DNA of 64,000 bases from the NCBI GenBank assembly GCA_963814985.1, contig CAWFFV010000001.1, forward strand, positions 68,953 through 132,952. Direction: 5' to 3'. Every line of letters starts with the position of its first letter. Within the stretch, counting starts at the first letter, position 1. Source of the DNA: CAWFFV01 sp963814985. GTDB lineage: Bacteria; Chloroflexota; Ktedonobacteria; Ktedonobacterales; Ktedonobacteraceae. A program made the translations under genes and the position numbers. The notes below the pieces were generated by a model. That model worked only from the letters and a program-made list of their open reading frames with translations. It did not search any database and was not told the origin of the DNA. Shown here piece after piece: positions 1 to 9,879 of the stretch.

Positions 1-2
1 GC

Positions 3-1958
3 TACACCCCCCAGCATGGTCATTCACGCAACTACACTATCAATTTTGAGGGTGTAATTTCCAGCCTGGATAAACGCTACAAGCAAACTGAGAGTGAGGG
101 GATACGCGAGGAGATTGAGGGGTATATGTCAGCACGCATCTGTCCAGATTGTCACGGTGCTCGCCTCAAGCCAGAAGCACTCGCCGTTACCGTTGGTGGA
201 CGTAACGCTGTACAAGTCACACGCCTCTCGATTATACAGGCACAACGCTTCTTTCAGGAGCTAGAATCCGATACTCTACAGATCAAGGAGATCTTACCTC
301 CGACAAAGGTCAACGGACAAAGTAAGAAGAAGAGTGGTAAAACGATCAATACAATGGTTTCACTGTTAGGTGATCCATTGGCAAAGATCGACCTCGATGG
401 ACCACTTGTACTGGGTACCTTGACGGAGCGTGAGCGTTTTATCGCTCGCCAAATTCTGAAAGAGATTCGTGCTCGCCTGCAATTCTTGATCGATGTCGGA
501 CTGGATTATTTGACATTAGACCGGGCAGCAGCCAGTCTTTCTGGCGGTGAAGCACAACGTATCCGCCTGGCAACACAGATCGGCTCAGGGCTGATGGGTG
601 TGCTCTATATTCTCGACGAGCCAAGTATCGGGCTGCATCAACGTGATAATGAACGTCTCATCAAAACACTTGTCCGCTTGCGCAACCTGGGCAATACATT
701 GCTGGTGGTCGAGCACGATGAAGATACTATGCGTGCTGCCGACTACATCATTGATATTGGTCCGGGAGCAGGCGAGCATGGTGGACGTGTCGTGGCAGAA
801 GGTACCTATGAGGAGATCGTCGCCAATACCGACTCACTCACCGGCGACTATCTCTCGCATCGGAAACGAATTGAAACACCCGGAGAACGGCGAGCAGGCA
901 ACGGTAGCTCGTTAGTGATTAAAGGTGCACGCGAAAATAACCTGAAAAACATTACGGTAGAGATTCCCCTGGGAAAGTTTGTCGCCGTAACGGGTGTCTC
1001 TGGCTCTGGCAAAAGTACTCTGATCACCGATATTCTGTACCACAAGCTCTCTCACACCTTCTTCCGAGCGCATGAAAAGCCTGGTGCCCATGATGCGATT
1101 GAGGGAATGGAGCATCTGGATAAAGTGATTGATATCGACCAGTCACCAATTGGTCGCACACCACGCTCTAATCCCGCAACCTATACCAATGCTTTCACAG
1201 GCATACGCGAACTCTTTGCCCAGGTGCCAGAGTCTCGCATTCGCGGCTACTTGCCTGGACGCTTCTCCTTTAATGTCAAGGGAGGGCGCTGTGAAGCGTG
1301 TAAAGGCGAAGGGATCGTTAAGATAGAAATGAATTTCCTGCCAGATGTCTATGTGCCATGTGAAATCTGTGAAGGGAAGCGTTACAATCGTGAAGCCCTG
1401 GAGATTCAGTATAAAGGCAAAAATATTGCCGATGTGCTGAGTATGACGGTTGAGGAAGCTCTTGACTTCTTCACCAACGTTCCGTCAATCGCAAATAAAA
1501 TGAAAACGTTGAACGATGTAGGTCTGGGCTATATGCGCCTGGGTCAGCCCGCTACAACACTTTCAGGTGGCGAGGCTCAGCGCGTCAAGCTAGCAACAGA
1601 GCTTTCACGTAGAGCGACGGGGCGCACCGTGTATATCCTGGATGAGCCAACAACAGGGCTACATTTTGCTGATGTGGATCGCTTGCTACAGGTACTTCAG
1701 CGCCTCGTCGACGCTGGCAACACAATAGTAGTGATCGAGCATAATCTGGATGTGATCAAGAGTGCCGACTGGATTATCGACCTGGGTCCCCAGGGCGGAG
1801 ATGCGGGTGGATGCATCGTTGCCCTGGGAACCCCTGAAGATGTGGCAGAGAATGAAGCTTCCTATACAGGCTACTTCCTCAAACGTCTGTTTAGAGAGGA
1901 AACTGAGTATGAGAAGGAGCAATCGTCACGTCAGATGTTAACCCGGTCACATTGTTGA
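3..1958 (+). CDS. uvrA: UvrABC system protein A, 5' end outside window
   Basis: ATPase subunit of the UvrABC nucleotide excision repair complex, which finds bulky DNA lesions and loads UvrB. The frame is open from base 3 and the first in-frame Met (126) lies inside the conserved region, so the N-terminus and first Walker A are upstream. Visible are the first zinc-finger pair (CPDC), the ABC signature LSGGEAQRIRLA (about nt 537-575), DEPSIGLH, the second Walker A GVSGSGKST (about nt 993-1020), the second zinc module (CEAC...CEIC, nt 1290-1380), a second LSGGEAQRVKLA and DEPTTGLH. A lysine-rich insert of roughly 40 residues (nt 280-400) precedes the first signature compared with the usual family layout. 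No frameshift is seen. It converges with the small membrane gene at 1965. Confidence 0.97.
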   Translation, partial: YTPQHGHSRNYTINFEGVISSLDKRYKQTESEGIREEIEGYMSARICPDCHGARLKPEALAVTVGGRNAVQVTRLSIIQAQRFFQELESDTLQIKEILPPTKVNGQSKKKSGKTINTMVSLLGDPLAKIDLDGPLVLGTLTERERFIARQILKEIRARLQFLIDVGLDYLTLDRAAASLSGGEAQRIRLATQIGSGLMGVLYILDEPSIGLHQRDNERLIKTLVRLRNLGNTLLVVEHDEDTMRAADYIIDIGPGAGEHGGRVVAEGTYEEIVANTDSLTGDYLSHRKRIETPGERRAGNGSSLVIKGARENNLKNITVEIPLGKFVAVTGVSGSGKSTLITDILYHKLSHTFFRAHEKPGAHDAIEGMEHLDKVIDIDQSPIGRTPRSNPATYTNAFTGIRELFAQVPESRIRGYLPGRFSFNVKGGRCEACKGEGIVKIEMNFLPDVYVPCEICEGKRYNREALEIQYKGKNIADVLSMTVEEALDFFTNVPSIANKMKTLNDVGLGYMRLGQPATTLSGGEAQRVKLATELSRRATGRTVYILDEPTTGLHFADVDRLLQVLQRLVDAGNTIVVIEHNLDVIKSADWIIDLGPQGGDAGGCIVALGTPEDVAENEASYTGYFLKRLFREETEYEKEQSSRQMLTRSHC

Positions 1959-1964
1959 TCTCGT

Positions 1965-2168
1965 CTACCACTTCCAGTGCAGATTCGGAGGAAGCTTTCG
2001 ATCCTTCTCCAGCAGAAGCTTCCTCCGAAGAATTCTGCGTCGCCGGTGTTTCCACTTCAGAGTCTCCAGTCCGATAGGTACCCCACGTTGACGCTGGCGA
2101 TAATCAATCCACACGATCAGAGATGCCATGACCAGACCAACCAGAGCAATACCTATCAGTTTGTACAC
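1965..2168 (-). CDS. Small single-pass membrane protein, 67 aa
   Basis: Unrecognised small protein. It has one N-terminal hydrophobic helix (about residues 3-20) followed by a strongly basic tail (KHRRRRILRRK), which suggests an inner-membrane anchor with a cytoplasmic basic segment. The GTG start lies inside the last codons of the WecA-like gene (13-nt overlap), so translation is probably coupled and the two form an operon. The stop is 7 nt from the end of the convergent uvrA. The overlap and the sensible topology support it as real, but no family is evident. Confidence 0.5.
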   Translation of the reverse strand: MYKLIGIALVGLVMASLIVWIDYRQRQRGVPIGLETLKWKHRRRRILRRKLLLEKDRKLPPNLHWKW

Positions 2169-3288
2169 AGACTTGTAAGAACAAGCGCCAGAATTCCAAA
2201 CATCATGGTGAGTCCATAGAACACATAACAGATTTGTTTGACGCTCAAGCCAGTTGCCATTAAGCGATAGTGCAGGTGCGTCTTGTCATAATGCAGAGGA
2301 TGTTGCCCATGCCTCACCCGATTGATCACTACCACGGCCACATCAAGAATAGGAATACCCAATACCATCAATGCCAGAGCAATCTTCGCACCTCCCATAA
2401 TTGACAAAACAGCCAGCCCCATCCCTAAAAATTGCGAGCCTGTATCGCCCATGAAAATCTTTGCTGGATTCCAGTTGTGAGGTAGAAAACCAAGTACGGC
2501 ACCTGTGAAGATTGCAGCCAGAATAGCGATAGTGTGTTGTCCCATCATCCAGCTAATAATCGTGATGCAGAGACTGGTAATTGCTACAACACCCGTTGCC
2601 AGACCATCCAGACCATCAATCAGATTTACGGTATTCATCATACCAACTATCCAGAACCAGGTAAGGAGCACAGCAGGTATAGCCGCCAGGGTAATAGTGG
2701 GATCGTGAATGAACAATGTAAGGACTGGTTCACGATACCAGGGATGGCCAGGTGTGGTAACTCCAAAGGGTTGTTCAAGCCAAATAAGAGGACACCACGA
2801 AATTGTGACCCAAAAGGTCCTAGAATGATCAGGACCGCAATTGTTTGAGCAATAAATTTTGAGAGCGGTTTCAGTCCCTTGATATCATCATAGGCGTGAA
2901 CCAATACAATCAAGCTTGCGGCGACAAGAAATAACCAGTAGATGATAATTTCTTTGGATTGTAGTTCGGGATCGGTGGTATAGAACAGCAACGATACAAC
3001 GACAAAAGCTAAAAAAATAGCCACACCACCCAGGCGTGGTACAGCATTTGTATGGACTCTACGTGCTGCCGGTCGGTCCAGCCATCCCAATTTACGACAG
3101 ACGACAATGACACCGAACGTGAACAGATAAGCCAACAAAAAGGCACAGACCCCACTAATCAACAATACAGAGAGATTATTTGGCAGATCAAAGGGAAGAT
3201 TTAAACGTGGTTGTGTTCGGATGATACTTGCAATAATCATAATGGATCCGATCCCCCCTGCGGCGGAGAGTATTTGTACTAAAAACAA
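2156..3288 (-). pseudogene. WecA/TagO-type undecaprenyl-phosphate sugar-1-phosphate transferase, frameshifted
   Basis: Polyprenyl-phosphate GlcNAc-1-phosphate transferase of the MraY/WecA family, an integral membrane enzyme that starts lipid-linked cell-surface polymers. The N-terminal part (3288 to about 2770) carries RPAARRVHTNAVPRLGGVAI and an Asp-Asp pair (AYDD). The C-terminal part continues in another frame with MNTVNLIDGLDGLA, the FMGDTGSQFLG motif and a cytoplasmic HxxH-type loop (HYDKTHLHYR). One frameshift between about 2750 and 2830 separates them, and both halves are otherwise intact, so a sequencing indel is likely. The TTG start at 3288 has GGAG seven bases upstream; an ATG at 3240 is an alternative. 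The downstream small membrane gene overlaps its stop. Confidence 0.85.
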
Positions 3289-3410
3289 TAAAACCGCTCC
3301 GTCTTATTCACTGGATTATACGACCTTTAAAAAAGAAAATGCAAATACAGAGCTTCTCTCTGATATCAGTTGCTCTCTGCTCCCAATGCCCAAAAGGAGC
3401 GTGTATCTCT

Positions 3411-4286
3411 TCACATGCTTATTTGCAACACCCGATCCCACCCGGCATAATCTTTCTCGCATGTTATTGTGGCTTGCGGCCATAGTTCGTAGAATAGTTG
3501 TATAAGCGGTGCACTTTGCTGATAACCAATCTCTAACAATATGACGGCTCCCTTATTTAGCATACCCAACTGTTGCACCTGGATACCAAATCGTTGGAAC
3601 AGATCTAAGCCCTGGGGGCCACTGAAGAGCGCCAGATGAGGTTCATATGCCCGGACATCTGGCGCGAGAGCTGTCGTCTCCTCGGTTCCCACATAGGGCA
3701 GGTTAGCAATCAGAAGATCAACGGATTCTGGTAGTGATTCCACGAGATCGCCTTGCAGTAAGCGTACATGCTGTTCTACGTGGTGACGTTGGCAGTTGAG
3801 ACGGGCAACTTCTAACGCATCAGAAGAGAGGTCGCTGGCATAGATATAGGGAAGGCGCGGCTCTTCCACCACTAGCGTGATAGCAATAGCACCACTCCCA
3901 GTACCAATATCAGCAACAACCGGTGTCTGTCCAAGAGCAAAACGACGATGGATAATATTGAGGGCAGTTTCAACAAGCCGTTCTGTCTCTGGTCGTGGAA
4001 TGAGTACACGCCTATCAACAAGGAAATCTAGCCCATAGAATTCTTTGTGTCCAACGAGGTAGGCAACAGGCTCACCCTGCTTTCGTCGTTCAATAAGCGA
4101 GAGAAAGCATTGTTCTTGCTCTGCGGTAATCTCTCGCTCAGAATAGGCATAGAATGTGGCACGCTCGACTTTCAGAACATGACCCAATAACACATATGTA
4201 TCTAGCTGAGCACTTTCACGGCCAGCCAATACAAGCATCTGCCTACCCTGCTTCAAAATATCCTTAACGGTGATCATACAACCCAC
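3411..4286 (-). CDS. prmC: Peptide chain release factor N5-glutamine methyltransferase
   Basis: SAM-dependent methyltransferase that modifies the Gln of the GGQ motif in release factors RF1 and RF2. The 291-aa length is normal. An N-terminal helical domain (about residues 1-90) is followed by a Rossmann methyltransferase with the SAM loop VADIGTGSGAIAITL and acidic motif YASDLS. The substrate-binding motif reads NLPYV where most members have NPPY; the N..PY residues are kept. It starts 4 nt after the DUF2203 gene stops, so the two are co-transcribed. The GTG at 4286 is taken as start; ATG at 4277 is an equally good choice. Confidence 0.93.
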   Translation of the reverse strand: MGCMITVKDILKQGRQMLVLAGRESAQLDTYVLLGHVLKVERATFYAYSEREITAEQEQCFLSLIERRKQGEPVAYLVGHKEFYGLDFLVDRRVLIPRPETERLVETALNIIHRRFALGQTPVVADIGTGSGAIAITLVVEEPRLPYIYASDLSSDALEVARLNCQRHHVEQHVRLLQGDLVESLPESVDLLIANLPYVGTEETTALAPDVRAYEPHLALFSGPQGLDLFQRFGIQVQQLGMLNKGAVILLEIGYQQSAPLIQLFYELWPQATITCEKDYAGWDRVLQISM

Positions 4287-4290
4287 TCAA

Positions 4291-4685
4291 TTATAACGGT
4301 TGACGGCCAGCAACTCCCGCATCGAGATCATGCCAGAAAGCAATTCGCTCTTCGCCAAGCCGCCAGCACAAATAGATTTCGCGCCCGTCGCGCAGACTTA
4401 GAAAGTCAATCAGCCCTGTATCCGAGTCTTTCAGTTCACACCCAAAAGCATGTAACTCTTCAAGAGAATCTCGGAGAGCCTGCATACGCCCCAATAGATC
4501 CCTCTGCAACTGCATAATATTCTCGTACAGGTGATGCCCATTACCCATCGATTGCAATTGAAGTGCTTCAAGTTGCTCTTCAATAGAGAAGTACATCCTT
4601 GCGATTTCCTCGAATCTTGCGCAGCACATACAGTAATCCTGGGTAAGAGGGCTTCTGCCTCTTCGCGTGTGAAGTAATGGGTCAT
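4291..4685 (-). pseudogene. DUF2203 family protein, frameshifted
   Basis: Small cytoplasmic protein of unknown function (DUF2203). The N-terminus from ATG 4685 reads MTHYFTREEAEALLPRIT, typical of the family. The frame then shifts around 4605-4640, and the rest (EEQLEALQLQ, then DFLSLRDGREIYLCWRLGEE) continues in the other frame, ending with the conserved WHDLDAG-like tail. The longer ORF reaching 4740 uses the wrong frame at its 5' end. It lies directly upstream of prmC. The shift interrupts an otherwise complete gene, so an indel error is the simplest explanation. Confidence 0.8.
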
Positions 4686-4792
4686 ACATTGCCTCCCTCC
4701 AAACACATAGACATACATAACGATTACCTACCATAGGCATAATATCATGTCGGATAAGTATTGCCTAGCCTGACCCATGTTAAAATCTTTCC

Positions 4793-4842
4793 GTAACTCT
4801 TCAGGTCCCCTTTTCCTCATTCCTCAGCGCCACAGGGTGCTT
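4793..4842. repeat. Truncated left end of the palindromic repeat family
   Basis: Begins with the terminal sequence GTAACTCTTCAGG found at the ends of full copies, then ATTCCTCAGCGCC, and stops abruptly where remnants of a repeat protein begin. There is no core palindrome or right end. It appears to be a copy truncated by, or inserted at, the edge of the neighbouring broken gene. Confidence 0.6.
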
Positions 4843-4849
4843 CCCCAAC

Positions 4850-5703
4850 GGAAAAGATCTGTTTTGCTGTTGGCAACTATGGAATCATGCTCAAGAGCAC
4901 CAATGGCGGTAACACCTGGAAGAAGCTGAACAGCGGCACCCCCTCCTCGCTTTTGCGTATAGCCTGCCCCAATATCGACACTTGCTTTGCCGTTAGTACC
5001 AATGAGATACTCAAGAGCACCAATGGTGGGAGTACCTGGAGAAACTGGGGAAACCTGTATGGTTACGGTCTCTATAATAACAATTAAAAAATATGTTTAA
5101 AATATCAGAGTATAGCTTGCCCCAGCACAAACGTCTGTTTTGCTGTCGCCACCGACAATGGAGGCAATACAGGACATCATCAACACAACTGATGGAGGCA
5201 AGACTTGGAAGATGCAACAGAGCCTCTATAGTGGGGGCCTTAATAGCATAGCCTGTCCCAGCATCAGCACCTGTTTTACCGTTGGCTCTATCGATGGCTC
5301 TCCCTTCAATTATCCTTTCGCTGGCCGCAATATCATCAAGAGCACGACCGATGGAGGGAACATCTGGCAGACGCTCTATAGTAGTACCACTGATGAATTT
5401 CAGAACATCGCCTGCCCCAGCACTTGCGTCTGCTTCCTGACCGCTAGTATTCTTGCCGAAGCTACTAGAATCATCCTTGCTTCTTTCATTCTGTTTGTCT
5501 CAATGGGAGAAATCTTGATGACAGATGACGGGGGAAGCACCTGGAAGAGTCAGAAGTATAGTACTACTTCCGGCCTTTCAAGTATAGCCTGTCCGGGTGT
5601 AAACCTCTGCATTGCCGTTAGTCCTGAACAGGTAGTCAACGTGAATGGTAGGTCTGGCACGCTTGTGGCAAAGGATGAGCCATCCCCAAGCACAAAACCC
5701 TGA
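4850..5703 (+). pseudogene. BNR/Ycf48-like repeat protein remnant
   Basis: Fragment of a beta-propeller-like repeat protein. About four units carry the pattern SIACPS..xCFAV followed by ILKSTNGGxTW (sialidase BNR / photosystem-stability-factor style). It has no start codon or signal peptide: the first readable residues (EKICFAVGN) emerge from the truncated repeat element at about 4850. A stop at about 5085 and a frameshift near 5170 break it; the longest intact stretch is 5140-5703. Function is unknown; such repeats often occur in extracellular proteins. Probably a decayed 3' end of a larger gene. Confidence 0.6.
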
Positions 5704-6118
5704 CCTCACCCGCCTCCTTCAAAAAAGTCAAACGGCAACGGCGAAGCTACGCTATACCTTCTTCAGTCTTGACGCAAGCACAGAATTTTATAACAACGCA
5801 AGAGCACGACTTGATGACAACACATTAAGGATAAGCGCTATAGGTGCTATGATAGCTCCTGACTCCTTGTCTCTCGCCGTTTTGGAAGCACCAAGAGGAT
5901 CTCGAGAAGCACCACAAGGACGCAAGTGGCAAATGGCTGTTCAGAAGGACAATATCTATCTTATGAGGGATGAGTATAATGGGGATGTGATCTCAAAAGA
6001 GAAGTTTCTGGCTTTCGATGACGCTCGCCTCTATACCGAAGCGGGGATACCACAGGTAAATGCATTAATTGATCTTTCTCTACAAAAGGGGATACTACAC
6101 GACGAGGGAGAGGAATAA
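5645..6118 (+). CDS. Hypothetical protein, possibly 3' part of a broken gene
   Basis: 157-aa reading frame with no recognised domain. The C-terminal 110 residues look protein-like (mixed charged and hydrophobic, acidic end HDEGEE). The first 60 residues overlap the end of the BNR remnant in another frame and may not be translated. No convincing ribosome binding site precedes ATG 5645, so the true start may be further in, or the frame may be the continuation of a frameshifted upstream gene. A partial palindromic repeat begins directly after the stop. Confidence 0.35.
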   Translation: MVGLARLWQRMSHPQAQNPDLTRLLQKSQTATAKLRYTFFSLDASTEFYNNARARLDDNTLRISAIGAMIAPDSLSLAVLEAPRGSREAPQGRKWQMAVQKDNIYLMRDEYNGDVISKEKFLAFDDARLYTEAGIPQVNALIDLSLQKGILHDEGEE

Positions 6119-6120
6119 TT

Positions 6121-6206
6121 GGCGGAGGTCGGCAAACCTCCGCCATAGCCAGTAACTCAGATAAAACAAGAGCGAGCCACCACAGGTGGTGAGAATAACT
6201 GAGTAG
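6121..6206. repeat. Partial palindromic repeat with hairpin B
   Basis: Holds a short inverted repeat GGCGGAGGT...ACCTCCGCC (6121-6144), then AACTCAG..., AAAACAAGAGCGAGCCACC and the small hairpin CCACC-ACA-GGTGG (hairpin B of the family), closing with ...AACTGAGT. It lies between convergent genes and may act as a bidirectional terminator. Confidence 0.6.
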
Positions 6207-6222
6207 TTTACATAACATAAAG

Positions 6223-8151
6223 TTAATTCGGCTTCGGCGTAGGCGTGAGTACAGGAGTCGGGGTACTACTGAGAGGAGGTGTTCCTCCTGGCGTAGGGGT
6301 GCCTCCCAGGTTCATACTCAGATTATCGAAGCTCTTGAAGTTTACGACCGTACCACCTGCGTTCAAGTACGTACCCGTGACGGTATCTCCGGGCTGCACC
6401 AACGGTAGTTTAGGTGAAAGCGACAGATTGGCAGTAAAGATCTGCGTTTGACCAGCTATTTGCAGGTAATAAATCGTATTGGTTCCCTGCTGTACTGAGG
6501 AGACACGCAATACTTTCCCTGTCACCGTCTGGGTGGTACCTCCAGAGGGCGTATTTCCACTGCTGCCCAATTGCGTTAACCATTGTTGGTAATCCTGCAA
6601 TCCCTGGGAAAGAGTTGAATCAAATTGCACATTACTGCCATTCAGGTTTCTTGCATCAACAAAGCCTACGGCCTGGAAAATGTCCCCACTGCTCGTGTTT
6701 TGTACGTAAATGGCAACCCAGGTTGGGACATTGTAGATCTGATATAATTGAACACTCGCTACCTGATAGCCACGAATATTGGCCCGTGTGGACCCGAAGG
6801 TTGTACTCACATTGTCTCCGATACCCAAACCAGCCAGTGGATAGAACGTGGCTTCGTTCTTGTGTGTGTTAAAGAGGAACACACCTGTACTTGAGTTATC
6901 ATTACCGGATGACGAGGTCATGGGAATAAGCCAGACTGGTTGGTCAACATTGTTATAGAGCAATTCAGGTGCACTCGCGGGCGTCTGCTGTCCCTGACCC
7001 GATGGATTAAACCAGGGTGCCGCATGATACAGCCCCCACCACCCCAGGTATTGAGAAACCGTATCCGCTGGCATCACACGATCTACCCAGGCAGGCACAT
7101 CTTGCGGCTTGTACTGACGAATATCACCCGTGTGGGCATCAACAAGCAGAACTTCGGTGAGAGAATCACCAACATAGCCACGGATAGGTTGCATTAACGA
7201 TATTGTCCAGTAAGGATGATAGTTGTCATCCAGTTCTAGCGTCGGATCAAGCAGTCGACCATAGGTATAACCACCCAGGTATACATGCCGTAATAGGTCC
7301 TGGTTAAGCAGAGCACCAGGAAGATATGCAAGCGATGTACCCGCCTGAGTCTGGTCAGTACGCAACTGCGGCACAGCCTGCGGGTCCTCCGCATCCACAA
7401 CGACAAAGCCCGGAGTAGTGGGACTGGAGAGGTTAGCAAAGATATTGTTATAGGTAAGTGGAGCAACATAGTAGAGGTGATGCTTAATAGACTGTAATGT
7501 ATAACTGGCAGGATCAATACTATAAGCCGAGCCAAGATTCTGCCCGGTTGCCCCTAATACCTGTTGTCCTTTGTAGGCCGCAACACTCTGGCTGACCAGT
7601 ACAATGTTATTAGCATCGGTGGGCGGCAACACAGAGGACGTTTGCATCGTGACAACAGGTATAGCCGCAAGTGCTTTCACATTGACATCAAACCAGGTCG
7701 TAAAGATCGTAATCAAGATTGGTGCCACGATCCCAATGACACCGGCTACTACCAGCCCAAAGATGCCAGCGGCCACTGCTCCTCGTGAAAAATTGGCGGG
7801 CATACGAGCGGTAGAACCACTCGTTGAGCGCGGACGACCTCCCTGGCTAACGATAGCCGCATCTTCCAGAACGCCCATCGCTGGACGGGCAAAAGCGAAG
7901 AGATTGCCAATACTACTCAAGATCAACGGCCAGAGTAGCCACTGCCAACCTCCGAAAGGACCCGTCAAGGCAGGTTCAGAGAAATAGAGGATCGCCAAAC
8001 AGAAGAGGTAGTTGAAGACAGAATATCGCACCAACCAGAGCAAGAATTTACGCCCATCAAACTTTTCACGGCGTCCAAAACCAAGCCGCCCAACCGTAAG
8101 AAGAGCTATAACGACCAGTGTGCCAATAAGTGCGAGCAGGAAGATGTTCAT
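6223..8151 (-). CDS. Large membrane protein with OB-like C-terminal domain, unknown function
   Basis: 642 aa, not recognised. It has several N-terminal membrane helices (about residues 3-20, 40-60, 68-88 and, after a Ser/Arg-rich loop, 123-150). A long extracytoplasmic region (about 160-520) follows, rich in Tyr, Gln and Asn, with a segment (LLVDAHTGDIRQYKP) that resembles PepSY-type folds. Then come a small beta domain, about 545-610 (TVTGKVLRVSS...VQPGDTVTGTYL), that looks like an OB fold, and a Pro/Thr tail (TPTPVLTPTPKPN). It is probably a surface protein anchored in the membrane. It stands alone between palindromic repeats. Confidence 0.7.
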   Translation of the reverse strand: MNIFLLALIGTLVVIALLTVGRLGFGRREKFDGRKFLLWLVRYSVFNYLFCLAILYFSEPALTGPFGGWQWLLWPLILSSIGNLFAFARPAMGVLEDAAIVSQGGRPRSTSGSTARMPANFSRGAVAAGIFGLVVAGVIGIVAPILITIFTTWFDVNVKALAAIPVVTMQTSSVLPPTDANNIVLVSQSVAAYKGQQVLGATGQNLGSAYSIDPASYTLQSIKHHLYYVAPLTYNNIFANLSSPTTPGFVVVDAEDPQAVPQLRTDQTQAGTSLAYLPGALLNQDLLRHVYLGGYTYGRLLDPTLELDDNYHPYWTISLMQPIRGYVGDSLTEVLLVDAHTGDIRQYKPQDVPAWVDRVMPADTVSQYLGWWGLYHAAPWFNPSGQGQQTPASAPELLYNNVDQPVWLIPMTSSSGNDNSSTGVFLFNTHKNEATFYPLAGLGIGDNVSTTFGSTRANIRGYQVASVQLYQIYNVPTWVAIYVQNTSSGDIFQAVGFVDARNLNGSNVQFDSTLSQGLQDYQQWLTQLGSSGNTPSGGTTQTVTGKVLRVSSVQQGTNTIYYLQIAGQTQIFTANLSLSPKLPLVQPGDTVTGTYLNAGGTVVNFKSFDNLSMNLGGTPTPGGTPPLSSTPTPVLTPTPKPN

Positions 8152-8219
8152 TGAAATTACTCCTAGTTCCTAAAATGACCTCACTATCGTGCATATCATA
8201 ACATGTACGAGAAGAGTGC

Positions 8220-8415
8220 CACATGGTTTGAGAGTCAGAGTTTATTTTCTGGGCTGCTCACCACCTGCGGTGGCTCGCTCTGTTTTGTGGCCGGTAGCAA
8301 AGTCTGGCAGGGTTTGCGTCGCAAACCCTGCCAGACTTTGCTACCGGCCACAAAACTGGCCATGCGAAGCGCCTTTGGCGCTGAGGAATCCGAACAAAGG
8401 AACCTGAAGAATTAA
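8220..8415. repeat. Palindromic repeat, full copy, 73-bp core
   Basis: From left to right: hairpin B (CCACCTGCGGTGG) with GCTCGCTC, the core palindrome 8283-8355 (a near-perfect inverted repeat whose centre is TTTGCGTCGCAAA), then GCGAAGCGCC-TTT-GGCGC-TGAGGAATC (hairpin A) and CCTGAAGAATTAAC. Orientation is inverted relative to the copy at 36,059. It ends at the stop codon of spoVR and starts beyond the promoter side of the upstream gene. Confidence 0.85.
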
Positions 8416-9864
8416 CTATTTCTCTAACGTGCTCTTACTACTGCGCTCACCATCGTATGTGAGCAGAATACGCTTACTCTCATAAACAGTCTCAAGGTGG
8501 ACGGGGCGGCCCCACATCATATGCACATGCTGTAGCGTTTTTTCTGCATACACCAGATCAAGCTCCTGGCCCTCGAAGAGATGCTTGAGATACAATTCCC
8601 GATTTCCACGATAGTCTCCGTTCTCGACTACCAGGTAGGGATAGCCAAAGTTAGTCATACTGGCAACAATACCATCACGCACCTTTTGCCAGTTCTTCTC
8701 GGCAATAACCCATTCGTCGCCCTCCTTTTTGTAAAGGTAGAGATCAAGATCCTTGATCAGGTCTTCGGTCAGGTAGTTACGCAAGAAGGAGACATCGTTA
8801 TCAAGTTCGCGGACCTCGAAGATCTTCTGACGCCCCATACCAGGCTTACGCCCAAGACGTTCTTGCTCCTCTTTGGTGGGATTGTCCCAGCGGCGCTCAA
8901 TATCCTCAAGCATTTTAAAGCCCAGGTAGTATGGATTAAGAGAAGTACGCGAGGGCGAGAGTACACTGGAGTGCAACTGGGCAAATTCGATGGTTTCCGA
9001 ATCGGAGATGACACTGATATCTCCAAGTTGCCGCATGATGCGCGAGTGCCATATGCTGGCCCAGCCCTCATTCATAATCTTGGTCTGCATTTGTGGCACA
9101 AAGTAGAGCATCTCTGTACGCACAATTTCGAGGAGATCACGCTGCCAGGGTTGCAGATGAGGTGCATAACGAACCAAAAACTGGAGAATATCCTTCTCTG
9201 GCTTCTCAGGAAACCTGGGTGTCTTGCCAGGAAGTTTATCGCGTTCCTCTTCGGCCTTTTTCGCTTTTTTCTCCAGGCTCCACAGATCATCATACTCAGT
9301 GGTGGCCTCTTTGGATTTATCTTCCTTTTTAGCGGACTCATCACCACGTAGGAGCAAATTGTAGTCCACATGTTCCTGGATGGAGAGAGCAGCATCGAGG
9401 AAACGCTCAACCTCGTCTTTGCCATGGTCAAACTCATACTTGGCAACACGCTCGGCATGAATGCTGGCTTTGTCAATCATGCGACGTGAGGTATGCTGGA
9501 AGTACGCATTGTTCTTGAAAAAGTCGGTATGACCAAAGACATGCGCCGCCACAAAGGTATTTTGGAGCAGGTTGTTCATCTCCATCAGGAAGGCATAACT
9601 AGGATTGGTGTTCACCACCATCTCATAGATTTTGCTCAACCCGAAATCATACTGCATCTTCTGCCTGTGATACGACTTACCATGGGTCCAGTGGCTGAAG
9701 CGACCAGGAAGACCATACGAGGCAAACTCATACATGATTGAAGCTGGTACCAGTTCAAAATGAGTAGGAAACGGATCAAGTCCAAATTTGCGGGCCTCAT
9801 CCCAGGCAGCATCTATCGCATCACGCAATCGCTCGATGTCGCTGGTAGAATCTATCGTTGACAT
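8416..9864 (-). CDS. spoVR: SpoVR family protein
   Basis: SpoVR/YcgB family, linked to spore cortex formation in Bacillus and found with the PrkA kinase operon in many bacteria; its biochemical activity is unknown. The 482-aa length is typical. Conserved stretches include YEFASYGLPGRFSHWTHGKS near residue 50, NTFVAAHVFGHTDFFKNN about 105-125, and MNEGWASIWHSRIMRQ in the middle, all hallmarks of the family. ATG 9864 has AGGAG upstream. It is the last gene of prkA-yhbH-spoVR, 15 nt after yhbH. Confidence 0.95.
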   Translation of the reverse strand: MSTIDSTSDIERLRDAIDAAWDEARKFGLDPFPTHFELVPASIMYEFASYGLPGRFSHWTHGKSYHRQKMQYDFGLSKIYEMVVNTNPSYAFLMEMNNLLQNTFVAAHVFGHTDFFKNNAYFQHTSRRMIDKASIHAERVAKYEFDHGKDEVERFLDAALSIQEHVDYNLLLRGDESAKKEDKSKEATTEYDDLWSLEKKAKKAEEERDKLPGKTPRFPEKPEKDILQFLVRYAPHLQPWQRDLLEIVRTEMLYFVPQMQTKIMNEGWASIWHSRIMRQLGDISVISDSETIEFAQLHSSVLSPSRTSLNPYYLGFKMLEDIERRWDNPTKEEQERLGRKPGMGRQKIFEVRELDNDVSFLRNYLTEDLIKDLDLYLYKKEGDEWVIAEKNWQKVRDGIVASMTNFGYPYLVVENGDYRGNRELYLKHLFEGQELDLVYAEKTLQHVHMMWGRPVHLETVYESKRILLTYDGERSSKSTLEK

Positions 9865-9879
9865 TCAAATGCTCCTGAC

